Source: an uncultured Lachnospiraceae bacterium | GTDB taxonomy: Bacteria > Bacillota > Clostridia > Lachnospirales > Lachnospiraceae | Reading direction: 5' to 3' | Assembly: GCA_949740535.1 (NCBI GenBank) | Contig: CATJHO010000115.1 | Span: 31,368 to 95,367 of the forward strand | DNA: 64,000 nucleotides | Part shown: in pieces, positions 42,091 to 50,196 of the stretch | How positions within the stretch are numbered: position 1 is the stretch's first letter | Layout: each line of letters opens with the position of its first letter | Notes under the pieces: model-generated | Told to the model about the DNA's origin: nothing | The model's database searches: none | What the model saw: only the letters and a program-made list of their open reading frames with translations | Made by a program: the position numbers and the translations under genes

Positions 42091-42133
42091 TGCTTGCTTG
42101 AGAGTACGCATGAAAGATATGGAGGAACATTGA

Positions 42134-43948
42134 ATGGCATCTATGGACCAGAGTAAAATCAGAAATTTCTGCATTATCGCCCACATTGATCACGGCAAGT
42201 CTACCCTGGCCGACCGGATCATTGAGATGACAGGACTTTTGACCAGCCGGGAAATGCAGGCGCAGGTGCTGGATAATATGGATCTGGAGCGGGAGCGGGG
42301 CATAACCATCAAGGCCCAGACGGTACGTACCGTATATAAAGCCAAAAACGGTGAAGAATATATTTTTAATTTAATTGATACGCCGGGACATGTGGACTTT
42401 AATTATGAGGTGTCCAGAAGCCTTGCAGCCTGTGACGGGGCGGTTCTGGTGGTGGACGCAGCCCAGGGCATAGAGGCCCAGACCCTGGCCAATGTATATC
42501 TGGCTCTGGATCACGATCTGGACGTGCTGCCGGTGATCAATAAAATCGATCTGCCAAGCGCGGAGCCCCAGCGGGTTATAGATGAGATTGAAGATGTAAT
42601 CGGCATAGAGGCCCAGGATGCGCCTCAGATCTCAGCCAAGACGGGACAGAATATAGCAGATGTGCTGGAAGCCATTGTAGAGCGGATTCCGGCTCCCACA
42701 GGAGATCCGGACGCTCCTTTAAAAGGACTGATTTTTGATTCCCTGTATGATTCCTACAAGGGTGTGATTGTGTTCTGCCGGATTAAAGAGGGGACAGTAA
42801 GACGGGGAACGCCCATCCGTATGATGGCTACGGGCGCTGAGGCGGATGTGGTAGAGGTCGGTTACTTTGGAGCCGGGCAGTTTATTCCCTGTGAGGAACT
42901 GTCAGCAGGAATGGTAGGGTATCTGACGGCAAGCATTAAAAATGTGAAGGATACCCGTGTGGGCGATACCATTACCAGCCGGGAGCGTCCCTGCGCGGAG
43001 CCTCTGCCGGGTTATAAGAAGGTGCTTCCCATGGTGTACTGCGGCATGTATCCGGCAGATGGAGCTAAATATCCGGATTTGCGGGATGCACTGGAGAAGC
43101 TGCAGCTGAATGACGCGTCCCTGCAGTTTGAGCCGGAAACTTCCATTGCCCTGGGTTTTGGATTCCGCTGCGGGTTCCTGGGACTGCTCCATCTGGAGAT
43201 TATTCAGGAGCGGCTGGAACGGGAGTATGGTCTGGATCTGGTGACGACGGCGCCGGGAGTTATCTATAAGGTTCACCGGACCAACGGGGAAGTGATAGAG
43301 CTGACCAATCCCTCCAATCTTCCGGATCCGGCAGAGATTGAGTATATGGAAGAGCCCATGGTAAGCGCGGAAATTATGGTGACTACGGAGTTTATCGGTT
43401 CCATTATGGAACTCTGTCAGGAGCGCCGGGGTGTTTATCTGGGGATGGAGTATATGGAAGAAACACGTGCGCTCTTAAAGTATGAGCTTCCTCTCAATGA
43501 GATTATTTATGATTTCTTTGACGCTCTGAAATCCCGCTCCAGAGGTTATGCTTCCTTTGACTATGATATGAAGGGCTACGTGCAGGCGGACCTGGTGAAG
43601 CTGGATATTCTCATCAATAAGGAAGAGGTGGATGCTCTGTCCTTTATTGTCCACAGCAGTACCGCTTACGAGCGGGGACGGAAGATGTGTGAGAAGCTAA
43701 AGGAAGAGATTCCAAGACATCTCTTTGAGATTCCCATCCAGGCCGCTGTTGGAAGCAAGATTATTGCCAGGGAAACGGTAAAGGCGATGCGTAAAGATGT
43801 GCTGGCCAAGTGCTATGGCGGTGATATTACCCGGAAAAAGAAGCTTCTGGAGAAGCAGAAGGAAGGAAAGAAGCGGATGCGCCAGATAGGCAATGTGGAG
43901 ATTCCCCAGAAAGCCTTTATGAGCGTTCTGAAATTAGATGATAAATAA
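42134..43948 (+). CDS. lepA: Elongation factor 4 (LepA GTPase)
   Basis: 604 residues, full length. LepA is a ribosome-binding GTPase that helps ribosome assembly and translation under stress. G1 is AHIDHGKST (residues 16-24), G2 lies in [13 protein letters not shown]3 in [13 protein letters not shown]4 in NKID; the LepA-specific C-terminal domain ends with [37 protein letters not shown] sequence. GGAGGAACATTGA precedes ATG 42134. hemW starts 11 bases before its end, so the two are translated in a coupled manner. Confidence 0.97.
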   Translation: MASMDQSKIRNFCIIAHIDHGKSTLADRIIEMTGLLTSREMQAQVLDNMDLERERGITIKAQTVRTVYKAKNGEEYIFNLIDTPGHVDFNYEVSRSLAACDGAVLVVDAAQGIEAQTLANVYLALDHDLDVLPVINKIDLPSAEPQRVIDEIEDVIGIEAQDAPQISAKTGQNIADVLEAIVERIPAPTGDPDAPLKGLIFDSLYDSYKGVIVFCRIKEGTVRRGTPIRMMATGAEADVVEVGYFGAGQFIPCEELSAGMVGYLTASIKNVKDTRVGDTITSRERPCAEPLPGYKKVLPMVYCGMYPADGAKYPDLRDALEKLQLNDASLQFEPETSIALGFGFRCGFLGLLHLEIIQERLEREYGLDLVTTAPGVIYKVHRTNGEVIELTNPSNLPDPAEIEYMEEPMVSAEIMVTTEFIGSIMELCQERRGVYLGMEYMEETRALLKYELPLNEIIYDFFDALKSRSRGYASFDYDMKGYVQADLVKLDILINKEEVDALSFIVHSSTAYERGRKMCEKLKEEIPRHLFEIPIQAAVGSKIIARETVKAMRKDVLAKCYGGDITRKKKLLEKQKEGKKRMRQIGNVEIPQKAFMSVLKLDDK

Positions 43949-45074
43949 GAGCAGTGAAAGCCAGCGGGAGCTGGAGATTTATGTTCATATTCCTTTCTGT
44001 GTGAGAAAATGTGCATACTGCGATTTCCTGTCCGTACCTGCAGAAGAAGCGGTCCGTTCCCGCTATGTGGAAGTGCTGAAGGATGAGCTTCGGCAGAAAG
44101 CGGCTGCGGGAGAGGAGCATGTGGTTACCTCTGTATTTATAGGAGGAGGGACGCCTTCGATTCTGGAAGGCGTTCAGCTGGCAGGGATTGTCAAAGAGCT
44201 GCGCCGCTGGTTTTCTGTGGAGGAGTATGCGGAGATTACGGTGGAATGCAATCCGGGAACCTTAAACAGGGAAAAGCTTGCCTGTTACCGGGACAGCGGC
44301 GTCAACCGGCTGAGTTTAGGTCTTCAGTCGGCAGATGACCGGGAGCTTAAGCTTCTTGGGCGAATCCATACCTTCAAGGAGTTTCTGGAAAGTTTTTCTC
44401 TGGCCAGAAGCATGGGATTTGCGAATGTGAATGTGGATCTTATGTCCGCCCTGCCCGGACAGAGCCGGGAGAGCTGGCAGAGAACCCTGAATCAGGTACT
44501 GGCATTGAAGCCGGAACATATTTCAGCCTACAGCCTTATGATTGAGGAGGGCACTCCCTTTTATGAGCGCTTTCGTCCGGGAGGACCAGAAGCCGGTCTG
44601 CTGCCGGATGAGGACATTGAACGCCAGATGTATTATGATACCAGGGATATTTTAGCGGCGGAGGGCTATCAGCGGTATGAGATCTCTAATTATGCAAAGC
44701 CCGGTTTCGCCTGCCGCCATAATCTTGGCTATTGGGAGCGGAAGGAATATCTGGGCCTGGGACTGGGGGCGTCATCCCTGAGGGGGCATGTGCGCTGCCG
44801 GAACCAGGAGAATCTGGAGGCTTACCTGGCCGGGGACTGGCGCTGTCAGGAGGTTACAGAGCTGGCCCGCAAGGACGAGCTGGAGGAGACGATGTTTCTG
44901 GGGCTTCGCAAGACCGAAGGGGTGTATCTGACAGAGGAGCTCCTAAAGGTGTATGAGCGGGTGCTGGCGGATCTGGAGAGGAAGGGCCTGCTGTTCCGGG
45001 AAAAGGGCAGGGCCCGGCTTACAGAGCTGGGAATTGACGTAAGCAGCTATGCGCTGGCGGAATTTCTGTTATAG
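43938..45074 (+). CDS. hemW: HemW radical SAM protein (heme chaperone, HemN-like)
   Basis: 378 residues. The radical SAM cluster motif is CVRKCAYC with Cys21, Cys25 and Cys28; the following CxF arrangement (DF instead of the extra Cys of HemN) marks HemW rather than a true coproporphyrinogen dehydrogenase. Other blocks are [29 protein letters not shown], and the C-terminal winged-helix-like HemN domain. It is thought to insert heme into respiratory proteins. The ATG at 43938 overlaps the lepA stop, with no separate ribosome-binding site visible. Confidence 0.93.
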   Translation: MINKSSESQRELEIYVHIPFCVRKCAYCDFLSVPAEEAVRSRYVEVLKDELRQKAAAGEEHVVTSVFIGGGTPSILEGVQLAGIVKELRRWFSVEEYAEITVECNPGTLNREKLACYRDSGVNRLSLGLQSADDRELKLLGRIHTFKEFLESFSLARSMGFANVNVDLMSALPGQSRESWQRTLNQVLALKPEHISAYSLMIEEGTPFYERFRPGGPEAGLLPDEDIERQMYYDTRDILAAEGYQRYEISNYAKPGFACRHNLGYWERKEYLGLGLGASSLRGHVRCRNQENLEAYLAGDWRCQEVTELARKDELEETMFLGLRKTEGVYLTEELLKVYERVLADLERKGLLFREKGRARLTELGIDVSSYALAEFLL

Positions 45075-45084
45075 CAGAGTAAGA

Positions 45085-45246
45085 ATGAGTGAGGGGGAAG
45101 GCGCAGGAACTGCGAAACTGGAATCAATTAAACAGCAGTTTCCGGAGCATGCCCCGGAAGGATTTACGGACGGTATTGAACGGCCGGAAATTCTTCTCCA
45201 TCAGGGGGAAGGCGTAGGAACTGCGGAACTGGAATCGGAGGATTAG
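45085..45246 (+). CDS. Short repeat-containing ORF, doubtful gene
   Basis: 53 codons from ATG 45085, ending 1 base before the HAD gene. The peptide begins and ends with near-identical units (GEGAGTAKLES and GEGVGTAELES) because the DNA contains a 33-bp direct repeat at both ends. There is no good ribosome-binding site, and the next gene has its own (GGAGGATTAGG). It may only be a repeat-bearing intergenic stretch that happens to be open. Confidence 0.25.
   Translation: MSEGEGAGTAKLESIKQQFPEHAPEGFTDGIERPEILLHQGEGVGTAELESED
45093..45236. repeat. 33-bp direct repeat pair
   Basis: Units at 45093-45125 and 45204-45236 differ at 2 of 33 positions. Their core (AGGAACTGCGGAACTGGAATC in the second) resembles the core of the 30-bp repeats at 48.8 kb, AGGTGCTGCGGAACCAGGAT. 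Confidence 0.75.
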
Positions 45247-45247
45247 G

Positions 45248-45961
45248 ATGATCAAAGAAGTGATTTTTGATATAGACAATACGTTATATAATTATGAGAC
45301 CGGCCACAGGGAGGGAACCGCCCGGCTCTGCCGTTACGCCCAGGAAGCCTTCGGGGCAGAACCGGAGGAATTTATGGAGCGGCTGAAACGAAGCAATCAG
45401 GAGCTTACAGAGCGGCTGGGCCGCAATAACGCGGCCATCCACAGCCGGAGCCTGCGGCTCCAGAACCTTTTGGAGGTATGGGGAAAGCCCTTGTTTCCTC
45501 ATGTGCAGAGGATGTATGATCTTTATTGGAATACTCTGCTTGAAAAAAGCGGGCCGGAGCCGGGAGCTGCTGCCTGTATGGAGAAGCTTCAAGAGCTGGG
45601 AATTTCCATTGGAATCGGGACAGACATGACGGCTGCGATGCAGTATAAGAAGCTGGAGCGTTTTGGCTTTGCTCCCTTTATCACACATATGGTGACCAGT
45701 CAGGAGGCAGGCGTGGAAAAGCCGCATCCGGATTTTATGGCGCTGTGTGTCCGAAAGGCTGGAGTGAAAGCGGAGGAGTGCGCCTTTGTGGGAGATCATT
45801 TTTATAAGGATGCCTGTGGCTCCAGGGATTTCGGGATGCATGGGATCTGGTACAATCCAGAGGGTAAGGAACCGCCGGAAGGGGCAGAGCGTCCGACACA
45901 GAGGTTTGGAGAAATCCGCTGCTTTGACGAGCTGGTGCCTTATATTCAGAGCATACATTGA
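45248..45961 (+). CDS. HAD superfamily hydrolase (YjjG-like)
   Basis: 237 residues. HAD motif I is FDIDNTLYNY (Asp8, Asp10), motif II the threonine in GIGTDMTA (about residue 122), motif III the lysine in EAGVEKPHPDF, and motif IV GDHFYKDACGSRDFGM. A helical cap of about 80 residues lies between motifs I and II, as in subfamily IA phosphatases such as nucleotidase YjjG. Substrate cannot be assigned. It is preceded by GGAGGATTAGG and followed 56 bases later by the MoxR gene. Confidence 0.9.
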   Translation: MIKEVIFDIDNTLYNYETGHREGTARLCRYAQEAFGAEPEEFMERLKRSNQELTERLGRNNAAIHSRSLRLQNLLEVWGKPLFPHVQRMYDLYWNTLLEKSGPEPGAAACMEKLQELGISIGIGTDMTAAMQYKKLERFGFAPFITHMVTSQEAGVEKPHPDFMALCVRKAGVKAEECAFVGDHFYKDACGSRDFGMHGIWYNPEGKEPPEGAERPTQRFGEIRCFDELVPYIQSIH

Positions 45962-46017
45962 GCAGAAGACAGACCTGCGGGTCAGCTTTGTGACAGGAAG
46001 GAAGAGGAACGGAATCA

Positions 46018-46932
46018 ATGAGAGATTTGGAGTTTTTGGAGGAGCAGAAGGTGTCGCCGGCACTGCTTCGGGAGGTAGAAAGGTTTCGGGAAGCCTATGA
46101 GGTCCCGGAGGATGTAAAAAACCGGATTGTGAAGCCGCCGATTCCTTTTTATGGAAGGGAAATACTGGAGATGGCCATTGCCGCCCTGCTGCAGGGAGAA
46201 AATGTACTGCTCAGCGGTTCCAAGGCTACAGGAAAGAATATTCTGGCGGAAAATCTGGCTTTTATTTTCCGGAGGCCCTCTTACAATATTTCTTTTAATG
46301 TAAATACAGACAGCAGTTCCCTGATTGGAACAGATACATTCGTGGAAAATGAGGTGCGCCTGCGCAAGGGGCCTGTGTACCAGTGTGCAGCAAAGGGTGG
46401 TTTTGGCATATTTGATGAGATCAACATGGCGAAAAACGATGCGGTATCCGTCCTTCACGCCACCCTGGATTACCGCCGGATTATTGATGTTCCAGGCTAT
46501 GACAAGATTGAACTGCATCCGGCTGCCCGGTTTATCGGAACTATGAATTATGGTTATGCCGGAACGAAAGAACTGAATGAGGCCTTAGTTTCCCGTTTTC
46601 TGGTGATCGATATGCCGCCGCTTACGGAGGAAACACTGATGCTGATTTTGAAGAAGAACTTTCCCAAGGCCAAGGAGGAGGGACTTCGGCATTTCGCGGG
46701 CCTGTTCCTGGATCTTCAGTTAAAGGCCCAGAACAGCGAGATTTCCACAAAGCCTATGGACCTGCGGGGCATGATCGGCGCCCTTAAGACCATACAGATC
46801 GGAATTTCCCCCCGGAAGGCAGTTACCATGGGAATTACCAATAAGAGTTTTGATATGTTCGAGAAGGAGATTATCGGAGATATTGTAATGACCCGGATTC
46901 CGGAGGAATGGACAGGGGACGAAGTGTTTTAG
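46018..46932 (+). CDS. MoxR-type AAA+ ATPase with an unusual Walker A
   Basis: 304 residues: an AAA_5/MoxR ATPase of the kind that works with a VWA protein as a maturation chaperone. Walker A reads GSKATGKN (residues 67-74), with Asn74 where Ser or Thr normally binds magnesium; Walker B is IFDEIN (131-136); sensor 1 lies in FIGTMNYGYAG, and the arginine finger region is ELNEALVSRFLVIDMP. The C-terminal part is helical and includes ISTKPMDLRGMIGAL. The VWA gene follows after 44 bases on the same strand. A MoxR-VWA pair usually remodels a specific metalloenzyme or membrane complex; no such client gene is next to it here. Confidence 0.88.
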   Translation: MRDLEFLEEQKVSPALLREVERFREAYEVPEDVKNRIVKPPIPFYGREILEMAIAALLQGENVLLSGSKATGKNILAENLAFIFRRPSYNISFNVNTDSSSLIGTDTFVENEVRLRKGPVYQCAAKGGFGIFDEINMAKNDAVSVLHATLDYRRIIDVPGYDKIELHPAARFIGTMNYGYAGTKELNEALVSRFLVIDMPPLTEETLMLILKKNFPKAKEEGLRHFAGLFLDLQLKAQNSEISTKPMDLRGMIGALKTIQIGISPRKAVTMGITNKSFDMFEKEIIGDIVMTRIPEEWTGDEVF

Positions 46933-46976
46933 GACTGCCGGGCACAGTACAGACAGCAGGATGTCAGGAGAAATTT

Positions 46977-48746
46977 ATGGAAGAAGCAGCATTAGAAATC
47001 AGCCAATTTGAAATAGAAAACCGGCTCCGGAATCTCTGCTGGACTGTCAGCGGAGATTATGGCCTGAATATCAAACTGGATACCCTGTCTTACTCCAAAT
47101 CCATCTATGTCTCACTGTATGACGCAGTAAAGCAGGGGGCTTTTTCTAAGTATTTTGACCGGAATGCTTTTGGTCTTTATTTGATGAAAAAGCTCTATTA
47201 TGGGGCGGAGGAACAGCCTTTGACCAGCCTGGCCCAGCTGTGCGTGGACAGTGCCGTTTACCAGAAGATCAGCCGTGAGCGCCAGGGCGTGCAGGAAATT
47301 CGGAAAAAAGCTTTTGCGGATCTGATGGAGTATGATTTTGCCAGGCTGGCCTCTTCGTTTATCGGCCAGATCCGGCTTTCCATTATGCAGGAAGCGGTTC
47401 TGGGGCCAAGAACCATGCAGAGCCGTATCCGCAGAGCAGCGGATATGCTGGAGGCGCTTTGGGAGACGGAAGATACCATGGCCGTGATCCGGACTGTGGA
47501 CGCGCTCTATAACTGGCTGGTGGACCCTCATTTCGAGGAACGCCGCGGTACGCTTGATCAGGTTCTTGCAGTGACCATGGATGAGCTGCGGGAATTCCGC
47601 TGGCAGGACTATCTGGAAGAAGAAGCTTATGAGGAGAATTTTGATCAGTATCTGTCCAGGGTGACCCAGGCAGCCACTCAGATGCAGGAGGAACAGACGG
47701 AACCGGAAGAAAAGAAGCGTCTTCGGGCAAAGCGGATTTTGGTTGATCAGGAAGCTGCTGACAAGATGTATACCTATATAGAGCTGAACTACGGCCGTTC
47801 CTATTTATCCAGGCAGGAGCAGGAGCGGATCAATCGGGGGCTCTGCCGGGGAGCCCATGAGGACTGCAGTCTTTACTACACAGACGGAATTCTCGCCTCT
47901 ATGGTGAAGAAAAATTATCAGTCAGAGTACGCCAGAAGAGCCCGGTCTGAGAATCTGAAGGCTTACGGGCACCATATGCGGGTGTCCAGAAGAAATATTG
48001 AGCAGCTGTCCGATACCCTGCGCCGGGCGTTGACAGCCCGCAGCGAGCGGGAAACGGTCCGCTCAGAATTTGGCATGATTGAACCGGTGAAGCTCTGGAA
48101 GGTGGGACGCAGTCCGGATCGGAAGCTTTTTGTGCGGGAGCTTCGAAAGGACAGCTCAGATTTTGTGGTCCATGTGCTGATTGATGCAAGCGGCTCCCAG
48201 AGGCGCAGACAGACCCTTGTGGCCCTGCAGGGTTATATTATCAGTGAGGCTTTAAGCATTGTGGGAATTCCTCATCGGGTGATGGGATTCTGTACGTTTT
48301 GGGATTACACGGTTATGCAGCGCTACCGGGACTATGACGATCCAAAAGAGGCCAATCAGCGGATTTTTGAGTTTCATGCTTCCTCCAACAACCGGGACGG
48401 TCTGGCAGTACGGGCGGCGGCAGACAGCCTGCTGCACAGGCAGGAGGAGCACAAGGTGCTGATTGTGTTAAGTGACGGAAGACCTAACGATATTATTGTA
48501 AACCGGCCGAACAGCCGCAATCCTCTGCCCTATTCCGGGGATTATGCTGTGCGGGATACGGCAGCGGAAGTGCGCAAGGTCCGGGCGGCTGGGATTTCGG
48601 TGCTGGGTGTGTTTGCCGGGGAGGAGCAGGATCTGCAGGCAGAGCGGCGGATTTTTGGGCGGGATTTTGCTTATATCCGGGATATTATGAATTTTTCCAG
48701 TGTGGTGGGGCGGTATCTGCAGCGGCAGCTGGATGACGTGGATTAG
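46977..48746 (+). CDS. VWA domain protein, partner of the MoxR ATPase (CobT/NorD-like)
   Basis: 589 residues from ATG 46977 with AGGAGAAA upstream. Residues 1-390 are helical with no family I recognise. The C-terminal 200 residues form a von Willebrand A domain: VHVLIDASGSQRRR with an intact MIDAS (Asp403, Ser405, Ser407), then HKVLIVLSDGRPND and a final RDFAYIRDIMNFSSVVGRYLQRQL. The arrangement resembles NorD/CbbO/CobT partners of MoxR ATPases. There is no signal peptide, so it acts in the cytosol. Two short paralogous genes follow, the first 172 bases downstream. Confidence 0.88.
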   Translation: MEEAALEISQFEIENRLRNLCWTVSGDYGLNIKLDTLSYSKSIYVSLYDAVKQGAFSKYFDRNAFGLYLMKKLYYGAEEQPLTSLAQLCVDSAVYQKISRERQGVQEIRKKAFADLMEYDFARLASSFIGQIRLSIMQEAVLGPRTMQSRIRRAADMLEALWETEDTMAVIRTVDALYNWLVDPHFEERRGTLDQVLAVTMDELREFRWQDYLEEEAYEENFDQYLSRVTQAATQMQEEQTEPEEKKRLRAKRILVDQEAADKMYTYIELNYGRSYLSRQEQERINRGLCRGAHEDCSLYYTDGILASMVKKNYQSEYARRARSENLKAYGHHMRVSRRNIEQLSDTLRRALTARSERETVRSEFGMIEPVKLWKVGRSPDRKLFVRELRKDSSDFVVHVLIDASGSQRRRQTLVALQGYIISEALSIVGIPHRVMGFCTFWDYTVMQRYRDYDDPKEANQRIFEFHASSNNRDGLAVRAAADSLLHRQEEHKVLIVLSDGRPNDIIVNRPNSRNPLPYSGDYAVRDTAAEVRKVRAAGISVLGVFAGEEQDLQAERRIFGRDFAYIRDIMNFSSVVGRYLQRQLDDVD

Positions 48747-48761
48747 AGAAGCGGGGGCGCA

Positions 48762-48903
48762 GGCTGGATACAGGTGCTGCGGAACCAGGATTATTTTAAC
48801 AGCAGTCCCTGCATACAGCCCAGATGGATTTACAGGCACGGTTTTTGTGACTGGAAATGCATCTTTTACAGGGGGCTGGATACAGGTGCTGCGGAACCAG
48901 GAT
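48762..48903. repeat. 30-bp perfect direct repeat pair
   Basis: Identical 30-bp units at 48762-48791 and 48874-48903 flank an 82-bp spacer between the VWA gene and the first small gene. The second unit ends just before the AGGAGG of that gene. The core resembles the 33-bp repeats at 45.1 kb. Confidence 0.8.
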
Positions 48904-48918
48904 CAGGAGGTTTTGACC

Positions 48919-49146
48919 ATGAAAGAATATGAGGTTGTACACGAAATTTTTAATCAATGCTCCGGCAATCAGATGCGGGATGTGTTTATTGAGGAGATTG
49001 TGATAGCGGATCTGGAGGCGTATGTGGCCAGCCGCCATCAGGACAAGGATTTTACTTTTGAGCGTGAGGATCTGGCGGATGGCACGGTGATTTATCATGT
49101 GAATACTTCCGGGATTCTTCAGCGGTACACGTTTACGGAGATTTAG
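48919..49146 (+). CDS. 75-residue protein, paralogue 1 of a tandem pair
   Basis: 75 residues from ATG 48919 with a perfect AGGAGG at 48905-48910. Soluble, no signal. The pattern shared with paralogue 2 is CxGNQMRD (residues 14-21), IxxIxxxDLxAYV (26-36), DG near 55, YHVNTSG (59-65) and an identical C-terminus RYTFTEI (69-75). I do not recognise the family. The position after a MoxR-VWA pair makes it a candidate client, cofactor or regulator of that chaperone, which is inference only. Confidence 0.8.
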   Translation: MKEYEVVHEIFNQCSGNQMRDVFIEEIVIADLEAYVASRHQDKDFTFEREDLADGTVIYHVNTSGILQRYTFTEI

Positions 49147-49241
49147 GAGAAATTGTGACAGTCCGGCCTGTGCCATTGGCAGAGGCGTTTGTGGTGTTTT
49201 TTGAACTGTTACAGAAAATCGTCGAAATTTTCAGAAAAAAC

Positions 49242-49270
49242 TTGCCGTTGCCTTTCAATGGGTGTAAAAT
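49242..49270 (+). promoter_or_regulatory. Promoter of the second 75-residue gene
   Basis: TTGCCG (49242-49247), 17 bases, TAAAAT (49265-49270). This suggests paralogue 2 can be expressed apart from paralogue 1. Confidence 0.5.
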
Positions 49271-49356
49271 AAATCCATAGAACTGATAGATGTTTCACAG
49301 AATTCCTTGTGGACTGTGGGCAGAGAACGATTTTATTTTTCAGGGAGGTAACAGGT

Positions 49357-49584
49357 ATGAAGGCTTATGAGATGACGATTGAAAATTTGAACAAGTGTCC
49401 GGGAAATCAGATGCGGGATACGGAGATTCGGGAGATTGAAACTGAGGATCTGGATGCCTATGTGCAGAATCTGCATAAGGATAAGAAGGTTCAGATCGAC
49501 AAAGAGATAATGAACGACGGTTCTCATGTGTATCACCTGGATTTGTCCGGAACATTGATCCGCTATACGTTTACAGAGATTTAA
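49357..49584 (+). CDS. 75-residue protein, paralogue 2 of a tandem pair
   Basis: 75 residues from ATG 49357, GGGAGGTAACAG upstream. It aligns end to end with paralogue 1 without gaps and shares its conserved positions: CPGNQMRD (14-21), EDLDAYV (30-36), DG, YHLDLSG (59-65) and RYTFTEI at the C-terminus. Cys14 is conserved in both. Identity is below one half by eye, so the duplication is not recent and both copies were probably kept by selection. Function unknown; a promoter of its own lies in the 210-base gap before it. Confidence 0.8.
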   Translation: MKAYEMTIENLNKCPGNQMRDTEIREIETEDLDAYVQNLHKDKKVQIDKEIMNDGSHVYHLDLSGTLIRYTFTEI

Positions 49585-49631
49585 GGGCTTTAGGGACATG
49601 GGGACATGTCCGCTGATGCAGGGAGGGAAAC

Positions 49632-50183
49632 ATGGGCTGGGAGAAAGATTTCCTGCTGTTTCTGCAGGAAAGTGTCAGAAATCCAATGCTGAATAAGGTG
49701 ATGCAGTTTATCACATCCCTGGGCGATGCAGGCTTTATAGCAATTCTGGCCTGCATTGTTCTTTTGTGTGTGAAGCAGTACCGGCGGGTGGGGGCGGCGG
49801 CTTCCCTGTCGCTGAGTCTGGACTTTCTGGCGGTAAATCTGATTTTAAAAAATCTTGCGGCCCGGATCCGGCCTTATGATGTATTTGAGGAGCTGGTTTT
49901 GATTACCAGGCGGCCCTCGGATCTGTCCTTTCCTTCCGGCCACGCAGGTGCCTGTTTTGCGGTGGCCAGTGTTTTATTCCTGTGTCTTCCCAGGCGGCTG
50001 GGGATTCCGGCACTGGTGACGGCGGGGCTGATTTCTTTTTCACGGCTGTATGTGGGTGCCCATTATCCCACGGATGTGCTGGGAGGAATGGTGATCGGCT
50101 GTCTCACTGGATGGGCGGCGTGCCGGATTATGAAGATAAAACGAAGGCCGAATCACAGAGAGAACGGCGGCAGGGTGGAATGA
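49632..50183 (+). CDS. PAP2 family membrane phosphatase
   Basis: 183 residues with about five membrane helices. The three phosphatase motifs are all there: C1 KNLAARIRP (Lys and Arg), C2 FPSGHAG with the acid His, and C3 SRLYVGAHYPTDVL with Arg and the nucleophilic His. Such enzymes dephosphorylate lipid phosphates such as undecaprenyl pyrophosphate or phosphatidic acid on the outer membrane face. GGGAGGGAAAC precedes ATG 49632, 47 bases after the second small gene, so the two may be co-transcribed. It is convergent with the CdaR-type gene. Confidence 0.92.
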   Translation: MGWEKDFLLFLQESVRNPMLNKVMQFITSLGDAGFIAILACIVLLCVKQYRRVGAAASLSLSLDFLAVNLILKNLAARIRPYDVFEELVLITRRPSDLSFPSGHAGACFAVASVLFLCLPRRLGIPALVTAGLISFSRLYVGAHYPTDVLGGMVIGCLTGWAACRIMKIKRRPNHRENGGRVE

Positions 50184-50196
50184 AAAGACCATAAGG

